Of a stretch of DNA of 64,000 nucleotides, positions 1 through 13,870 are shown one piece after another. The stretch lies in assembly GCA_019722365.1 (NCBI GenBank), contig JADFUC010001770.1, forward strand, positions 1-64,000, read 5' to 3'. A program made the translations under genes and the position numbers. Position 1 is the first letter of the stretch; every line of letters begins with the position of its first letter. This DNA is from Lithospermum erythrorhizon (lineage: Eukaryota; Streptophyta; Magnoliopsida; Boraginales; Boraginaceae). The notes beneath the pieces are model-generated. The model searched no databases, was not told where the DNA came from, and worked only from the letters and a program-made list of their open reading frames with translations.

Positions 1-1430
1 CTCAAATACTTCGTTCAGTTACGTATTGCTAGCAAGTATTAGCAAATCTTGCCTCCCCGATATTATAAATCTCACAAAACATGTCGACCACCCCCGCTTC
101 TTTCGATACCCATTCCTAAACCTCTACCATTGTTTCAAACATGCAGTCGCATTCGCCGCCCGACTTCAATCTAAATCCGCTTGAATGCTGCATCGACACG
201 CGTAACTAGCGAAAACCATTTGATAATGACCGAAAGTCCTCTCACAAATTTCTCATCTTATACTCAATGATACTCGCTAAACTCCAACTTAATAATTGGT
301 GTGCTACTAAGATGTGAATGATAACATGCTGCGTAGAAAAAATAAACCCGATCCGAAAAGATGTCGTAGGGCTTTACCGAAATTTCTCCCGTTTTTGAAA
401 TTTGACTGACTCGAGAAAGTAGTCCACTTCGAGTCTCCTCCATCGTAGTAATACGTCAAAGATGTTGGGCACTGAATTCTTCACTTTTTCCTCCTCTAGA
501 AAGCAAAGGGATTGGCATTGTCAACGATTGGTGGCAGGTTGAGGAACTTCACTTGATAAAGAACAAACTTGCCTAGAGATTTAAGTTTTGTGTTCTTGCC
601 CTCTTTTTAGTTGGTTTGGAAGGGTTTGAGGCCATTTTTATGATGAATTTTGGAAGAAGGATAGTGTTTAGGTTTGTAGAAGGAAATGTAGTAAATTTTG
701 AGTGATAAGATGGTGAATCTTTGATGAATTGTTGAAGGAAGGGTTGAAGGTGAGTGGTTGCGTGTATTAGGGTTGAGAGATTTGAATTTGGGGTGAAATG
801 AAAGATAGACTTCGAGGCGATAGGGCATGGGGTGATTTCGCCGAGGGACCCAAATCGAGACCACCGGGGTCTCGATGAAAGTCTCGATGAAGCGATACCG
901 ATTGGTTATTTCCTTGGCCGAGACCCGTTCGAGGGGTACCGATCGTATGAGCAGACGAGTACATTTTGTGCATCGAGACCTCATCGAAAGAAAGCAAGGG
1001 TCTCGATGACCTTCGTGAGCAGTCCTTCTCTCTACTTCATCGAGGCTTTCGGAGGCCGAGGGTGGCGATGGGGTCTCGAAGCTTGACAATAATTCACAAT
1101 ATCACGATAAATCGCGATGCTCCACGTGATAATCCCCGAGCATCCTCGATACTTGATATCGCTTCCAAAATAACCCGAAGCATCAATCAAAAGCAAATAT
1201 CCTCGATATTACCTGATATTATCTTGACCTCGAGGGGCATAACCATAATTCTCCGTACTATTTAAGCGTCCCAACCGATTGACTTCATGACCATTTTAGG
1301 ACAATTTTATCATTTGGCTTATCGTCCCGATAACAAGATTTGACATAATTTAAATACATAGCATGCATAAAGATTTAAAGGCATAAAGAAATGAGAAGAT
1401 AAAATCACTTACTAGAAGATCGGCGTCCGA
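1..1430. repeat. LTR-like non-coding DNA with GC-rich island
   Basis: No gene is recognisable here. Positions 560-830 read on the minus strand like a pyrimidine-rich LTR leader, and 840-1090 is a GC-rich island with repeated TCTCGATGA-type words. A similar GC-rich island with the same word occurs at 6390-6570 beside the copia element. Small open frames in this island are low-complexity arginine/serine-rich translations with no family resemblance. I infer LTR-derived sequence, but I see no clear terminal TG/CA pair or target duplication. Confidence 0.4.
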
Positions 1431-4400
1431 CTCGCTTTAATGCGGTTAAATTGATCTCGGGTAGTGGTTTGGTAGTATCCTTGAGTTGATCATTTGTCTG
1501 ACACTTTGACTAATGAAGATCCGTCGTCATGGCAGGTCCAAAGAAAGAAGTTCAGATTAAGCCATCAGTATAATCTGAACTCGACTTTGTCATCGTTTTA
1601 CTTGGAAATTCCTCCTGCTTGACAAATCATTAGTAGAACTTGAAAAATAATATCATCAACATAAATTTGAACTTGACCATAAGATGTTTGCCGCCTTGGT
1701 TTTAAGGAAAAGTGTGGAGATGAGCCTTCCACTTTTTTGAAACAAATTACTTAACTAAATGTGTCTTAACCTACATGCAGAAGCTCTAGGTGCTTGTTTT
1801 TAAGCATGAGGGCTTTATCTAATTTAAAAGCGTGATAGAGGATAATTAGGATCTTGAAGCCGGTGGTTGTTTTACAAAATTTCCTCAAATCCAAAACCGT
1901 TTAGAAAAGCGCTTTTGACATCCATTTGGTGTAGTTGAAATCCATGTGACTAGAAGGCTAAGAATAATACGAATAGTTCGACTGTACTTTGAACAAAGTT
2001 TCATCAAAGTCGGCTCAGCCGACTTGATTATGGCTTGTGAAACGACAAGGCGACTTTTATTTACTAAGCAACACGGTTTCATCAAGTTTATTTAGCTTGT
2101 TTGTCCCATGTGGTTTTATCACTTGAGGTTTTTTCAACTAAGTGCCAAACTTTGAATCTTTCAAATTGTTCAAGGATTCTTTTTGCATAGATAAAATCCA
2201 ATCCGGATCTACAGAGCTTGTTTAATATTTGAAATTTCATGGATACATAAAAGCTATGAGAGCCAAACATTATTTAAGGAGGATCGAGTAAGTTGCAGCC
2301 AGTCTCACTTCAGGAGAATGAGATCCGAGGGGATGATTCTTGACGATCATAGATGCCATAGGTGACCCATGGAGATAATCATCAGCATCTTCGTTCTGAT
2401 GAATTGTTGTTTTTCTTCAGCAAAGTTGATGCTTCCTCAAACGATGCTGGTTTTGGGGCTTCATCCCAACATCTTTGAAATTCTCGTCCATATTGCCACA
2501 CAATGAATGTCACTGCATCCTAATACAACTTTCTCGACAAACGGATTAGATTCATAAAGTTAACATAGATAATTCTTTGCTGGCGCGTTGATCCTTGCTT
2601 ATTATAGATGATATATGTACTAGTTTTAGAATAACCAAGAAAAGATTGCCTCGTTAAGATTTATCATGAATTTTCCCAATCATGCTGGTGTTAAAGTATA
2701 GCATTTACATCCAAAAGACTTTAAAATAATAGTAATCTGGTACATTTTTTAAGCTCGTAGAGGTTTTTGTCGAGAATAGGTCTAAGGAATCTGCAGGGTT
2801 GATAGTGTAACACTTAGCCGGTGTCCTTGGCGTGTCCCCAAAATATTTTTGGCAAGTTGTGCTCATTCGGCGTGGTGGGCTCATTTCTTGAATAGTCTTT
2901 ATTCTTTAAACAAACTCCATTTTGTTGAGTGTTAGTGCCAAAGTTATATTTGGATCCATACGCCTAAAACTCCTCGAAACTCCTCATTTTGAACTCACCT
3001 CCGTGATCGCTTCTTATAGCTTTGATTTTTGAATCCACTTTTCATTCGGCCCAGGCTTCCTCTGAAACTTAGCAAACTCTTATTAGCAGGCCATTCCCAA
3101 ATGAAGCCTTGAGTATTAGTCTGATATGAAATACATATTTCGATCTACTTTTGAGCTACCGACATCCATTTCACCAGAAACAAATTCATATATAATCGAA
3201 GCCACGTGGTTTGGCCAAACTAGATTTATAAGAGTTTAAGCGAAGATTTATGCATTTTACGAGTTGACATCTTTGTCACCAAAGTTTAACCTTTTATATG
3301 TGAGATTAAGTGAACTTTTTACATGTAGTCTTTATACATTTAGATATGCATTTCAATCTTTAGCATGACCCCAAACGTCGATGCCGTAAGCCGTAAATGC
3401 ATAGACGATTCATGCAAATATTACTAACTTGACGAGATCAAAGTTAACATAATACACATTATTCAAGCGATAGTATACTCTTGGCAGTAAGTGAAGCATT
3501 TGAAATAAACAGCAACTTATGTTTGGAAAATTTAACCTACGTAATCATTTCCATAATTGACTCGCGCTTAGCAAATTAAATTTTACGCCATTGACAAGTA
3601 AAGTATTTTTAATCTTAAAACGACCTTTTTACCATTCGCCCTTTTCATGATTTTGGCGGTTTTCGTTGCTTGAACTTTACATTTTCAACCGCGCATTGCG
3701 AAGCTTTGAAGAGTGAAATCTCCGTCGTATTGCCTTGAAATCCATCTTCGTCAAATGTTTTCTTTTCGTGGATGAGGCGTACACTTTCCTGCAACCTGAA
3801 ATTAAATTTTTTATTCGAGGTACTGATGTGATTTGGGTCACTTAGAGTTAATAAGTAAGATGGATTTTTAGCGTCCGTTTAGATGTAGAACTTGGGACAT
3901 AAGGTGCCCGTTACCGATAACACCTTTGAGCAGGACATCTGAGGAGCTTCATTGATTCCCTTTTCCATGATAAGTGCAAGTGAAATCGCGGTCTTACAAA
4001 CATGATACCGGATGATGAAGCAACACTAAAAGTGATAGGAGTTATCATTTGAATAACTGGCCACTTTTGTTGGTTGGATAATGTTGAGCTTAGAAAATTT
4101 CATTAACTTGTTTGTTCTCCAAGGAATATAAGTTAATTGATTTCTTGAGTTCTACGTTTTCTAACTCGACCTTCTTAAGATTTTGTTTGAGCTCCAATTT
4201 TCAAAGAATACCGTTATTTTTAGATTGGAGTCGAGCATCTAACAAAATAGCTTCATTTTAAAGAGAGAGGTGGTTTTAGCAGCTTGGCTTTATTGGTTTT
4301 TGAAAGTTCTTTGTTCTTTTAAGCAATTTTCAAAGCTTTTCTATTAACTCATTATAATTGTTATTTAGCAACTTGTCAAAATCACTATTAGATTTAACAA

Positions 4401-5655
4401 ATGCATCATTAGTGAGTCATAAATCCGAAAAAGAAATAGAGTTAAGAGGTACCTCATAGAATCTTGTGCCATGAAATAGCATTCTGGTTCAACCCGGGTA
4501 GGATTCGCTTCAGTTCATCGTCCATTAGCCTTGTTGTATTTTCTTGGGTTGAGACCTGCTTGTCTGAAGCGAGGCCAGTCCGTCTTGAGATGTCGGAAAA
4601 CATTGCGTTGGCGTGTTATCTCTTTTTGATTTTGCCTCTTGTCTTTGCTAGTACTTCCTTTCATAATTGTCATATTTCTTGGGCTTCTATGACCATGATC
4701 ATTGTTACTCTTTTTGAATTTAAGAAACTTTTTGAAGTCTCACAGCTAACGTGGCCATATCTTCATCATCATAAGTATTTCTCGGCTTTTCATTAACTTT
4801 TTGAGTTTTGGCGTACAAGGCATTTCTTTGTCCGCAATTCAGGAACCCTTGTTCTTAGCAATTACTTCCGCTTGGCTTTTCAAAAGATCGATGAGCTCTT
4901 GGTGGAAAGGGTCTTGATATCTTTGGCTTCGTTATAGCTGTGGCGCTTTTTTGGCGAACTCGGGATTGGCCGAGCATGATTATACGTTTAACTTTCTTCT
5001 AAGGAGAATGTCTTACTAGAAAGAGTCAAGTTGTTCATGATGGTATTGAACCTTTGATCGTATCTTTGATGGATTCTCCACGTGATACATTTCAAAATTT
5101 GATACTACAATCAAAATTGAGCCATATGCTTCAACTTGACTAAGAGCCAACATGGCGGTTTCTAAAGTCCATATGTCACTTGGCCGACTTGCGTCAACGG
5201 CTTCGAGCATACTCCTCCATACACATGGCATTGTGAAAAGCATGAATGGCTTTTGGAATTGACTCCACTTTCTTAAGTTCCTGCGTCCACTTGGCGCTCC
5301 GTCCTCTTCCTTATCCACATCCTCAATTGGAACTTCTACGGCGGCACTAATTCTCTTATATTGGCCTCTTCCTTTTTTGGTCGAGTTCCGATGAGCTTGA
5401 AAAATTTGATACTTAAACAGAATGAGTAGTCCACTTTGATGATCGGCTCTCCATAATTTGTGATCGATCTTTGCGTGATGCTTGAATGCGTTGCTTTGAT
5501 AGTCATGTTGATCCGTCAAGCGATGGTGGCCTTCGCGAGCGACTACGCCCCGACCTGTAAGTTCCATTTTACCCGTATTCCACGTTCTTGCCAGCGTCTT
5601 TTCTCTGAATTTTAAGCTTAAGGCGTAGAACCACGAGAGCTCTAATACCAATTTT
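1400..5655 (-). mobile_element. Degenerate Ty1/copia retrotransposon, internal region
   Basis: Read on the minus strand, the pieces fall in copia order. A primer-binding-site-like TGGTATTAGAGC lies at 5639-5650. A gag-like stretch follows (about 5.6-4.4 kb, including NESIKDTI-like and NNLTLSSKTFSLEE-like segments in changing frames). Integrase/RT-linker similarity (PILDKNLYEL, then YFKVF) lies near 2.7-2.85 kb. An RT segment near 2.1-1.6 kb contains NKSRLVV and the polymerase motif IYVDDIIF at 1643-1666. Gag first, then integrase before RT, is the copia order. Frames change and stop many times, so the element cannot encode a working polyprotein. The RNase H end and a matching second LTR are not seen, so it is probably truncated near 1.4 kb. 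Confidence 0.75.
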
Positions 5656-6600
5656 AGCCTAGATTTAGCAGAGGGGGTGAATAAGGTTTTAAGTTAAGTT
5701 ATTTAACTTTTTCGAGTTTAAATTTAATGCGGAATTAATGAACAAAAGGAATATAGACTAATGTGATAAGGCAATACCCCGAAGCTCAAGAATGATTAGT
5801 CAACAATATAAATAATCAAATTGATTAGCAATAAAATTAAGAATACTTGAAAGTAAAAAGTAAGAAAGAAATCGATACGCACGATTTTAACGATCTTGGT
5901 TCCCTCTTTAAATAGTAGAACTTTCCAGCGTCGGGATTTTAGCAAAGATAACTAGCTCTTGAAGAAATGTTTGATTACACACGAAGCAACTTCTCTCAAG
6001 ACTATTATCAAACACACAACCTCCAACTAAGTGACCCATTTTACCCATTAAAGATTTCAACTCTAATCGGCCTGAATTAGGAACCAGCTTAATGACTCGA
6101 GGATTTGACTCTCTTAGTCGACCTAGAATAGAAACCACATGCTTCTGATACAAAGGGTTTACTCAATACAATAAAAGGATTGAGAAATGTAATTTTTCAC
6201 GCAGCTGAAACTCTCTCTAGTAATGATGAATTAAATGTAGGAGTGCAGAAGCTTTTGCCTTTTGATTTACTGATAGATTGAATGCTCGAGAGAATTAGGT
6301 CAAAAAAAGATTTGCAAAAGTTGTTTTTTATTTTAAAAAGAAAGAGGCTTTATATTGTGCACAAAATTAAAGGCTGAAAAAGTTGCCACAGCATCGTGAC
6401 CTCGGCCCGGGCAGGGGGTCTCGATGAGCCTCGATGGATCGGGAAGCAGCAGTCGCCAGAAAGCCGGCTGCAGCATAGACCTGTCGAGGAGTCGGGGATC
6501 ATGGGGACTGCTCCCGGGGCCGGGGGGTCTCGGTGAGGTCTCGTCATGGGACCAGAACCACCGATGGGGTCACCGATGAACCAGTACACCTTTCTAAAAT
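5656..6600 (-). repeat. Probable 5' LTR of the minus-strand copia remnant
   Basis: This stretch lies immediately upstream (minus sense) of the primer-site-like sequence at 5639-5650, as a 5' LTR should. It is non-coding, A/T-rich near the primer site and GC-rich at 6390-6570. The outer end is uncertain because no second copy was found for comparison. Confidence 0.45.
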
Positions 6601-8860
6601 AAAGATGCGTTTTGGCTTGATTCTCGAAGCAAGAAATGACCTTATATGATCATTTGTCACGAGACTTAACCATGAATCAATCTATACTTAGGATTAGAAA
6701 TTCTACGGACAAATCGATTTTAAAAGCACTTAATAAGATTAAATACATGAAAGTCATTACTCACGTATTTAAAACGACAATATCTTAGGTGTAGAGTTTC
6801 TGCCTGGCTATAAACAATAAAGAGAGACGAGCTCCTTAAGAAAGGCTTGGCGTTTGATAGGCTACGTCCGCCCCAGGCCTCCGAGCAATCCCGGTCAACA
6901 TTTTAAGCGTTTGAACATATTAAGGAATAAACTGAATACATGTTCACTTGAAAAGCAGGATTAGTTCGATTAAGCAATTTATTCAAAAATGAGTTTGAAT
7001 GGAATACCGTTATTAAGCGGTTGAGTGTTGCCTTGAAGAAGTAAGTGGAATGATGGAAATTCGATAATGATTGGCGTAGTAAGTCCGAGGGAGAAAGAAC
7101 TGTCTTAAGAAGAAATTAGTTGATATACCATTTGGAGGGACTCTAGTAGAAATTACTAGATGAAATAGAAAGTTTGACCTCTGTGAGAATCATATTAAGA
7201 TGATAAGACTAGTTGAGTTGTGCGAAAGTGTAGAATGTACGAGTGGGATCTGAACCCATCCTTTCCAAGGTAATAAAACTCTGAGACTGGATATATAGTG
7301 TTGATTAATTTTGTGAAACAAGGATGTTAGTTGGATAGAAATAGATTATTTAAGGTTGGTGATAAATAGAAATTGTATGAATTATAAGCAGCATGTTTGA
7401 GAGTTAAGAGTTAGAAATGAGTAATAAATCTAGAATAGTGATATTTTTCAAGGAAAGTGTAAAGTATAAAATATACTGCGACATAAATTTGGTGATAGTT
7501 GGATTATTAAAAATGCTTAATTGATTATGCGATTTAGTTGTTCAAAGCAATGGGGGCAATAAAAAGGAATGATGATGATTTCTTGGGACTTGAACTGTGT
7601 ATACAAATATATATAAGGGGAGAATGTTGGTTGGGAGAAATTTGAATTGTAGGCTAGATGAGTTAAGGTAGGGGATTTATAAAAGAGTTGAATCTCATAA
7701 AGTGAGATTGAGTGATGTGAATAAATGTTTTAATTAGTTAAAGAGATAAATATGAATACAATGCCAGTTTGATTTTTCGTCGAGGAATATATGACTATGA
7801 CATTCGGGGAGTGATAAGAGGAGTAAGGTGTTTGGATATTATACTGTTTTCTAGTCAAGTAATAACTTATAGCATTCCGATTGAAAGATTGTAAGCAAAT
7901 TTTTCGATGATGAGTTGAAGTTAATAGATCTGAAATGTTGTGTTTTTAAAATTTCATCACGTTATCACATGTTGTTGTACGTGGAATCCTCGTAAATTAT
8001 AAGATTTGAAAAACCTGCTTGCTCGGAAAAAGCTGGACTAACAACAGGGAAAAAAAGTAAAATTTAGTAGTAGACTATCAATGAATCTTGGGATATCGTT
8101 ATCAAGGAAATGTGATTTGTTAATGTAGCTGATGTAAATGAAAGTAGTTTGTTTAAAGAATAACATGATGGCGTGGCTGGTGAGTGCGTTAGTGTTAAAA
8201 AGTATTGAGGGGATTTAAATTAAGGAAAGGACTATTGGGTGTAGATAAGAGTTGACAAATTCCAAATGGGCAATGAAGTATTAGCAATTATGGTAGGAGA
8301 CATAGATGGTTATCTTGATAAATCGAGGAGGATAGTATGGGAATGAGTTTATAGTGCATGTATGAGATTTGGTAGTTTTGAGGTGTTGTCATTTGCAAAT
8401 AATAGGTAGCATGAGAGGAAAACGGAGGTCGTTGAATAATAATTTTGTAGCCAAATGATTGACTTATAATTTAGTGGAACCATAACTCTAGATAGATGCT
8501 TAATAGAGATGATAATTGAATTGTTATGAATAAATTTATAAATTTCTTCCTTAATTATGATATGAGAGCTGGTACAAATTATGTTGAGTAGAAATCGCCA
8601 AGACTCCATGATTATAATGAAGATTCGTGATGTGTGATATGTGCGTCGGTTGTGGTTTTTAATAATGATGCGGGAGTCGGGACTTCAATTAGAGAATACA
8701 ACGGTGAGATTCGTTCAGGAATGAAATGGGTGAGAAATGTTGTTATGTGTTGATCAGTATAGACATGTCAGCCGGAGAAGCGTGCTATTGTGTGAGGATA
8801 TAAGGCATTGATATGAGCAGTTTTCGAGTTTTTGAGGTGATAATTTAACTAAGAAGGAAG
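6600..8860. other. Gene-free AT-rich stretch
   Basis: I see no recognisable gene, RNA or repeat boundary. The text resembles retroelement decay: short purine-rich phrases and frequent stops in all frames. It lies just upstream of the gypsy integrase scrap at 8.9 kb and probably belongs to the same dead element. Confidence 0.35.
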
Positions 8861-8879
8861 TTGTTCATAGTAAAAATAT

Positions 8880-9010
8880 CTTTCAAGCCAGTTTTGGGAT
8901 GGCACCATCTGAAGCTATGAAAGGAAATGTTGAATTCTAATATGTTGAAATGAGATGGGAGGATATGACTCTGATGAATGATGAAGAACTCTGAGGGAAG
9001 AATGAAACTT
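8880..9010 (+). mobile_element. Ty3/gypsy integrase remnant
   Basis: A 16-residue open stretch beginning near 8883 reads FQASFGMAPSEAMKG. This closely resembles the conserved segment after the catalytic glutamate in gypsy integrases, where the family has SYQxSIGMAPYEALYG. The sequence after it can only be followed with frame changes. It marks the plus-strand orientation of a dead gypsy element that probably accounts for much of 7-10 kb. Nothing here is functional. Confidence 0.55.
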
Positions 9011-10240
9011 GATATGAAAATAATTGGAAGTAACTTTTAGGTATGTTAAAATGATTAATGAAGAAATGATGTTGGTGAGATCTATATAATATAGCTAGGT
9101 GAATATAGTTGAGGATCCATGAAGTACTATACTGAGGAAGAAGGATGATAAAAAGAATATCTGAGTAATAATGATTGGCAATTGTTAATGTCTAACCTAT
9201 TATGGGTAGAAGCATGTTAGCGTGTTGGCATAAAAAGTTCGAGAACAAAGTGTGATGTGAAAACATTGTAATTTTGGTACCAGCTAAAGTAAGCGAGACT
9301 AGAGTGAGGAGAGGATGTGTGGAAGGTGATATTGATGGCCTATGTGGTGTCTGGTAATAAGTTGTGATGATAGAGGGAGGTTACATCAAGCTAGGTGATA
9401 TGAATGATTTGTTGTTGACATTGTAGCATAATTAGATATATATATATATATATATAGGATTAGGATGTAAGTGATGTTGATTAGTCGTGAGTGAAAGGCG
9501 AAAATATGTGATGTTAATGGTATACTTGATGTTATGATGAACTGGTGTTGATGATATTTTTCTCTTGTGATATTGATATAATGCTAGTTTTATGGTTAAG
9601 ATGTTATGATATGGTGTTGATATAAAAAAAAAAATATAGAAAATGACGCTTCTCTTGAGAGAGGAAAATGATAGTGATTTATATGATGATGAAATCATGA
9701 TTGTATGAAAATAGTAAATGGATGTGTATGAGGTGTGTGGTGATAGTGTATTGACGAAGTGGTGATGTTGTAAAAGTATATATGTGGAGGCATTAAGAAA
9801 TTTTTGGAGTTATTGGTGATTTGTTGCACACACATTAGTTATATGTTGGGGAAACCTTAGGTAACTACTATTTTCGGATGTCAAGATATTTAGTAATTTA
9901 AAATTTGTTGAGTTGGGTTTGATAAGGGAATTAACTTTCATATGAATGAAACGATATGTCGTGAAAATCGGCGGTCAGGGTGTCTTACAAAAGCGGATGA
10001 GTTGAAATGGTCGATATGACATAAATTGTAAATGATAAATATAGAACATACTGTTATGATATAGTGATGATGATAGTATTATCTGAGGAGATGATATATA
10101 TTATAGTTGAGATGTATGATGTACAATGATTAAGATATGGTTGAATTGTATATTGTTGAGTGTAGTATGTTAATATTCAGGGTATGTTATGATAATGTGT
10201 GTGTGTATGTTAGTAGTTTGAAGTGCGCTACCAGTCTCCG
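9010..10240. other. Gene-free AT-rich stretch with TA microsatellite
   Basis: No gene is recognised. A (TA)n microsatellite lies at about 9434-9456. Text is rich in ATGATG/GTTGAT words and stops. Probably decayed downstream part of the gypsy remnant at 8.9 kb. Confidence 0.35.
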
Positions 10241-10703
10241 AGTCGGCCGCCTCGAGGTTAGACTTCGTTAGTAGAAATGGATACCAGTGTGGCGATGATA
10301 TAAAATAAAAGATTGGATTTAAAGCGGTTTAAGGTAAAAGTAGAAATAGTTCCATTATGACGTGGACATCTCGTCATTAGAAGAAACCTAACTGACATCA
10401 CGTATTGTTACACTTAAGGTGACAACGTGAGGGTGTTCTAATACATCCATGTCGCCCCTTATGACTGGGTAACAATTACTCAAAACTTCGATAAAGGCAG
10501 GACATAAAATGACTGGCGAGATCCCACAACCGCCCATGACTTTTTGCAAGGATAACGAAGCAGGCTCAAGAAGGTCCAGCGGCTCTCCGCTGCGGTAACT
10601 TTCTCAGCTTTGAAAGTTTGAAGGCCGAGCTGGCGTGGAAACTTATCGCGAGTGGTGACTCATTACACCCGACGAGAAGTCAGAAGGTGCAGAACCAGCG
10701 GAA

Positions 10704-10736
<33 letters not shown>

Positions 10737-12975
10737 CTTGATTCGTCAGTAAAATACTAAACTTGAGTTCCATAACGCTACCACACTCGAGTATTAGGCG
10801 GTTATATTAACGGCAGAGGCACAGACGCAAGATCTAAATAATATAGTAGTCTGAGGACTTAATGTAAGGAAGTCAGCTTGATTCATTATGGCAAAAGTAA
10901 ATCTGCTTCCCTTTTCATATTACAGCCTGACTTCCCGAAGGTCCACAAAATCACGCAAACAATAATATCAAAACACTCGATCCGAACATCCCCAAGCGTA
11001 TCACAACAATGCCCACATACAAATACGATAGCCCGACTATGCTACAACAGCCTTGAAAAGGTCGTAATATGCTGATGATGCTATATATAGGCCCGTGGGT
11101 CACCGCATATAAAAGTATCGATCATCATGCCAACATAAAGTATCCGGCCACGTGTACACACTCTGATGATAAATCCCGTAATGGATCATTCCTACACATG
11201 CGACTTGACTCTGACCCACAACACCTGATTCAAGACCAGCTGCAGCAAGGGGCAGCGCGCTGACTCACAACGAAAGTTCAACGGCCAGTTTCACGTGTCC
11301 TGATTAACCCGATGCGTCTCAAGCAATAAATCATGTCGTGTTTACCGCGGTCTTACATATTATAATCAAAATATTTGAGTCATCGCTATTATCCTCGTAG
11401 CGATTATATCGGTCCCCTAACATGATGTCATCTACGGCAATTTCAACAATCGCTCTTAGCGTATTCTGGCACTTGCAAATAGCGGTAACATATGGCGGCA
11501 TCTGATCAAGCGACATGCAAATGTAAAGAAACCAACACTAAGGAGATAAATCCTTTGTGCTAGTACGTAGCCTGTGGCTTCCCCTACCCATTTAGTCTGA
11601 AAACAACCTCGGGATCAAAATTCCGACTCTAAAATAATATAATAAGATTGTTTTTCATCAATACTTTAAGTCGTACCTTAATTATGTTGCGCATCCTATT
11701 TAATCAAAACTTAGCTGTTCCTTACTTTAAGTATCTTATGTAATTATTCGGTGAACTATGGTGAATTAACTTTATTTAAAGGGGGCGTGTCTTTATAAGA
11801 AATCGAGTAAATATCATAATAGGTCGAAAAATTCTAATATTTTTTTATCATAGGTCCAAAATATACTATATAGTTTAATAAAAAATCATTTTTTATATTT
11901 TTATGTATAAAATCTGATTTATTTATATTAACTCCCAAACTAGTCATTTACTCATCAATAATTCAAAATAAATACCAACGAACTCAAAAATTCTAATATT
12001 TAATTTATAGTCAACCATACCCCATATAAAAATATAAAAATTCAGTTTCTAAATTCTGATCACATAAAAATTTGATCTTTTCATTAAAATCTCCATTCTG
12101 GATTATAAATAAATAAAAATAATAGTAAAGCATTCCCAAAATTCAAAATTTTTTATATGTTAGTAGAGAAATCTAGTAATAAACACAATAAAATCTGAGT
12201 TTTATTTTAAAAGTCAAAAGAATTTTAGTATTTTCTACCAAAAATCAGAGAATATATTATAAATATTAATTAAAATTCAATAATTATTTTCTCATGAATA
12301 TATTACTGGAAAAACTCATTATTATATCTATAATCACATAAGCATCACTTAAATCTAAACATATCTAACACATAAAAATCGAATTTTAAAAGGTAATTTA
12401 TATAATTTTGAAATAATTTGTTAAAATTAACAAAAAGAAAACTCAATTCTTTCCATTGGCAACCACCAATCTAGAAGACCCAAAGATCATAATTTAACAA
12501 ATTTTCAATTATTAAATTGAAACCCTTAAATCCTAATAATTTTTTGAAATTCTCTCAAAACTTAAAAAGATGAACTTGACGTGGAAAGCGAGAGGAGAAG
12601 ATTAGTATATTTTACGGAATTTTTTAAAGCAAAGGATGATGATCAAGAAAGTGGGAGAAAAAGCTTGAGTTCTTTCAATACAGGGAAGAATGGTTTTTTT
12701 GGGTTGGGGTTTGCTTTTCTTTAATTTGGTGGAACAAAAGAATAAAAGACTATTTTAATAAAGGGCGCCTTTGTTACTTGAATATAGTGCTTAGAAACAC
12801 GCCGCGTAAAATAAGTAATCAACTTTCCCAATTAACTTTTTACCTTATATAATTTAAGTTATTTTATTATAGATAACAATTCGTTCTCGAATCCCGCTTT
12901 TATTATATTACGTCGAATTACCAATTACTCGATTTTTAATTAATTAAACCGGGTCGGGTTATTTCATTCTACCCA
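10240..12975 (-). repeat. Long LTR-like region at the 3' end of a minus-strand gypsy element
   Basis: On the minus strand the pol end at 13.1-13.9 kb is followed by the GAGGACGAAATT sequence typical of the polypurine-tract zone of this group (plus 12985-13000). The next bases read ATAACCCGACCCG, matching the start of other LTRs in this window (ATAACCCGTCTG at 24.86 kb, GTAATAACCCG at 51.18 kb). The region then has an LTR-like layout, with a leader-like stretch at 12540-12720. A TA microsatellite sits at 10697-10735. If it is an LTR of the same family, ~2.5-2.7 kb is the expected size. Its outer end was not found. Confidence 0.5.
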
Positions 12976-13089
12976 CCTTACAAAAATTTCGTCCTCGAAA
13001 TTTCTCGCTTTATGATTAGTCTACCCCAGCGTACCCAATACAGTAAAACAACACGCCAACAAAAGGTTAAGTCTGAGAACCGCGCAATA

Positions 13090-13870
13090 TAAACGAACTT
13101 AATACTGTAGAAAATTTGGGGAGTAGCAGCTACCGATATCGTCCTCCCGTTCCCAGTGGCCTCTCAACCCATTAGTGATTTCTCCCATAGGACGCTTCAC
13201 AACCCATGTCTTGTTCCTCAAACGTCTTCTCCCTTTCCCCGATCCAAGATTTCCACCGTGGTTGCTCCTCGTCCCCGAAAGATCTCTTTTAAGTTCCACG
13301 TTGTGCTTTTTAAGATATGCAGCCAATCGGGGAATATATTTTCTCAAGCAAAGATACATGAAATGCATTATGAATCCTCTCTCCAACTCGCTTCAGAAGC
13401 GGCTAGATGGTAGGCATGGCGGGTCATTACATCCAAAATCTCATATATCAGTTCAATATAAAAGCTGAGGACCCTGACTTCCTGCTTTGAACCACCATTA
13501 GCTCCACTTCCGCGGAGGAATGCCTCGAAGACCCGATCAGCCCCAGATAACTCCAACGGCAGCTTATTGGCATACATGTACTCATCGATCTTGAGCTGCT
13601 TTTATGTGTTGTCTAACCGTTTTTGATTCTCTCATTGACCTCTCCCACCCAGTGTTCAGGACCCATAGATCTTCTCTGCTTGGCTTACTTTGACTTCATT
13701 TTGGATTTACGTTCCTCCCGGCCCTGATACTTTTCCGAATGGTGCCAATACATCTTGGCATGATAGCGTAGTATAAGCAAATTAGATTGAAGTGGTAACT
13801 CTGCGTCCAGTTCGGTGGAACTCGATTACCTGGCTTTCGGCATGTCCTCGATGTCACGTATAGTCCTCTA
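13090..13870 (-). mobile_element. Ty3/gypsy pol C-terminus, degenerate
   Basis: Three minus-strand pieces match the end of gypsy pol in order. VRQHIKAAQDR (about 13575-13610) corresponds to the post-integrase segment usually ending in QSRQKSYAD. LPLELSGADRVFEAF (about 13515-13565) corresponds to LPPELSGVHDVFHVS. RRLRNKTWVVK and WEREDD (about 13150-13230) correspond to the last pol segment. These pieces lie in different frames, with a premature end at 13099. The element runs leftward into the LTR-like region at 10.2-13.0 kb. It is non-functional. Confidence 0.7.

Noticed and set aside
5016..5651. 211-residue single minus-strand protein
   Set aside because: It is the open part of a copia gag relic starting next to the primer site. 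Family-like segments continue in other frames, so it is not an independent gene.
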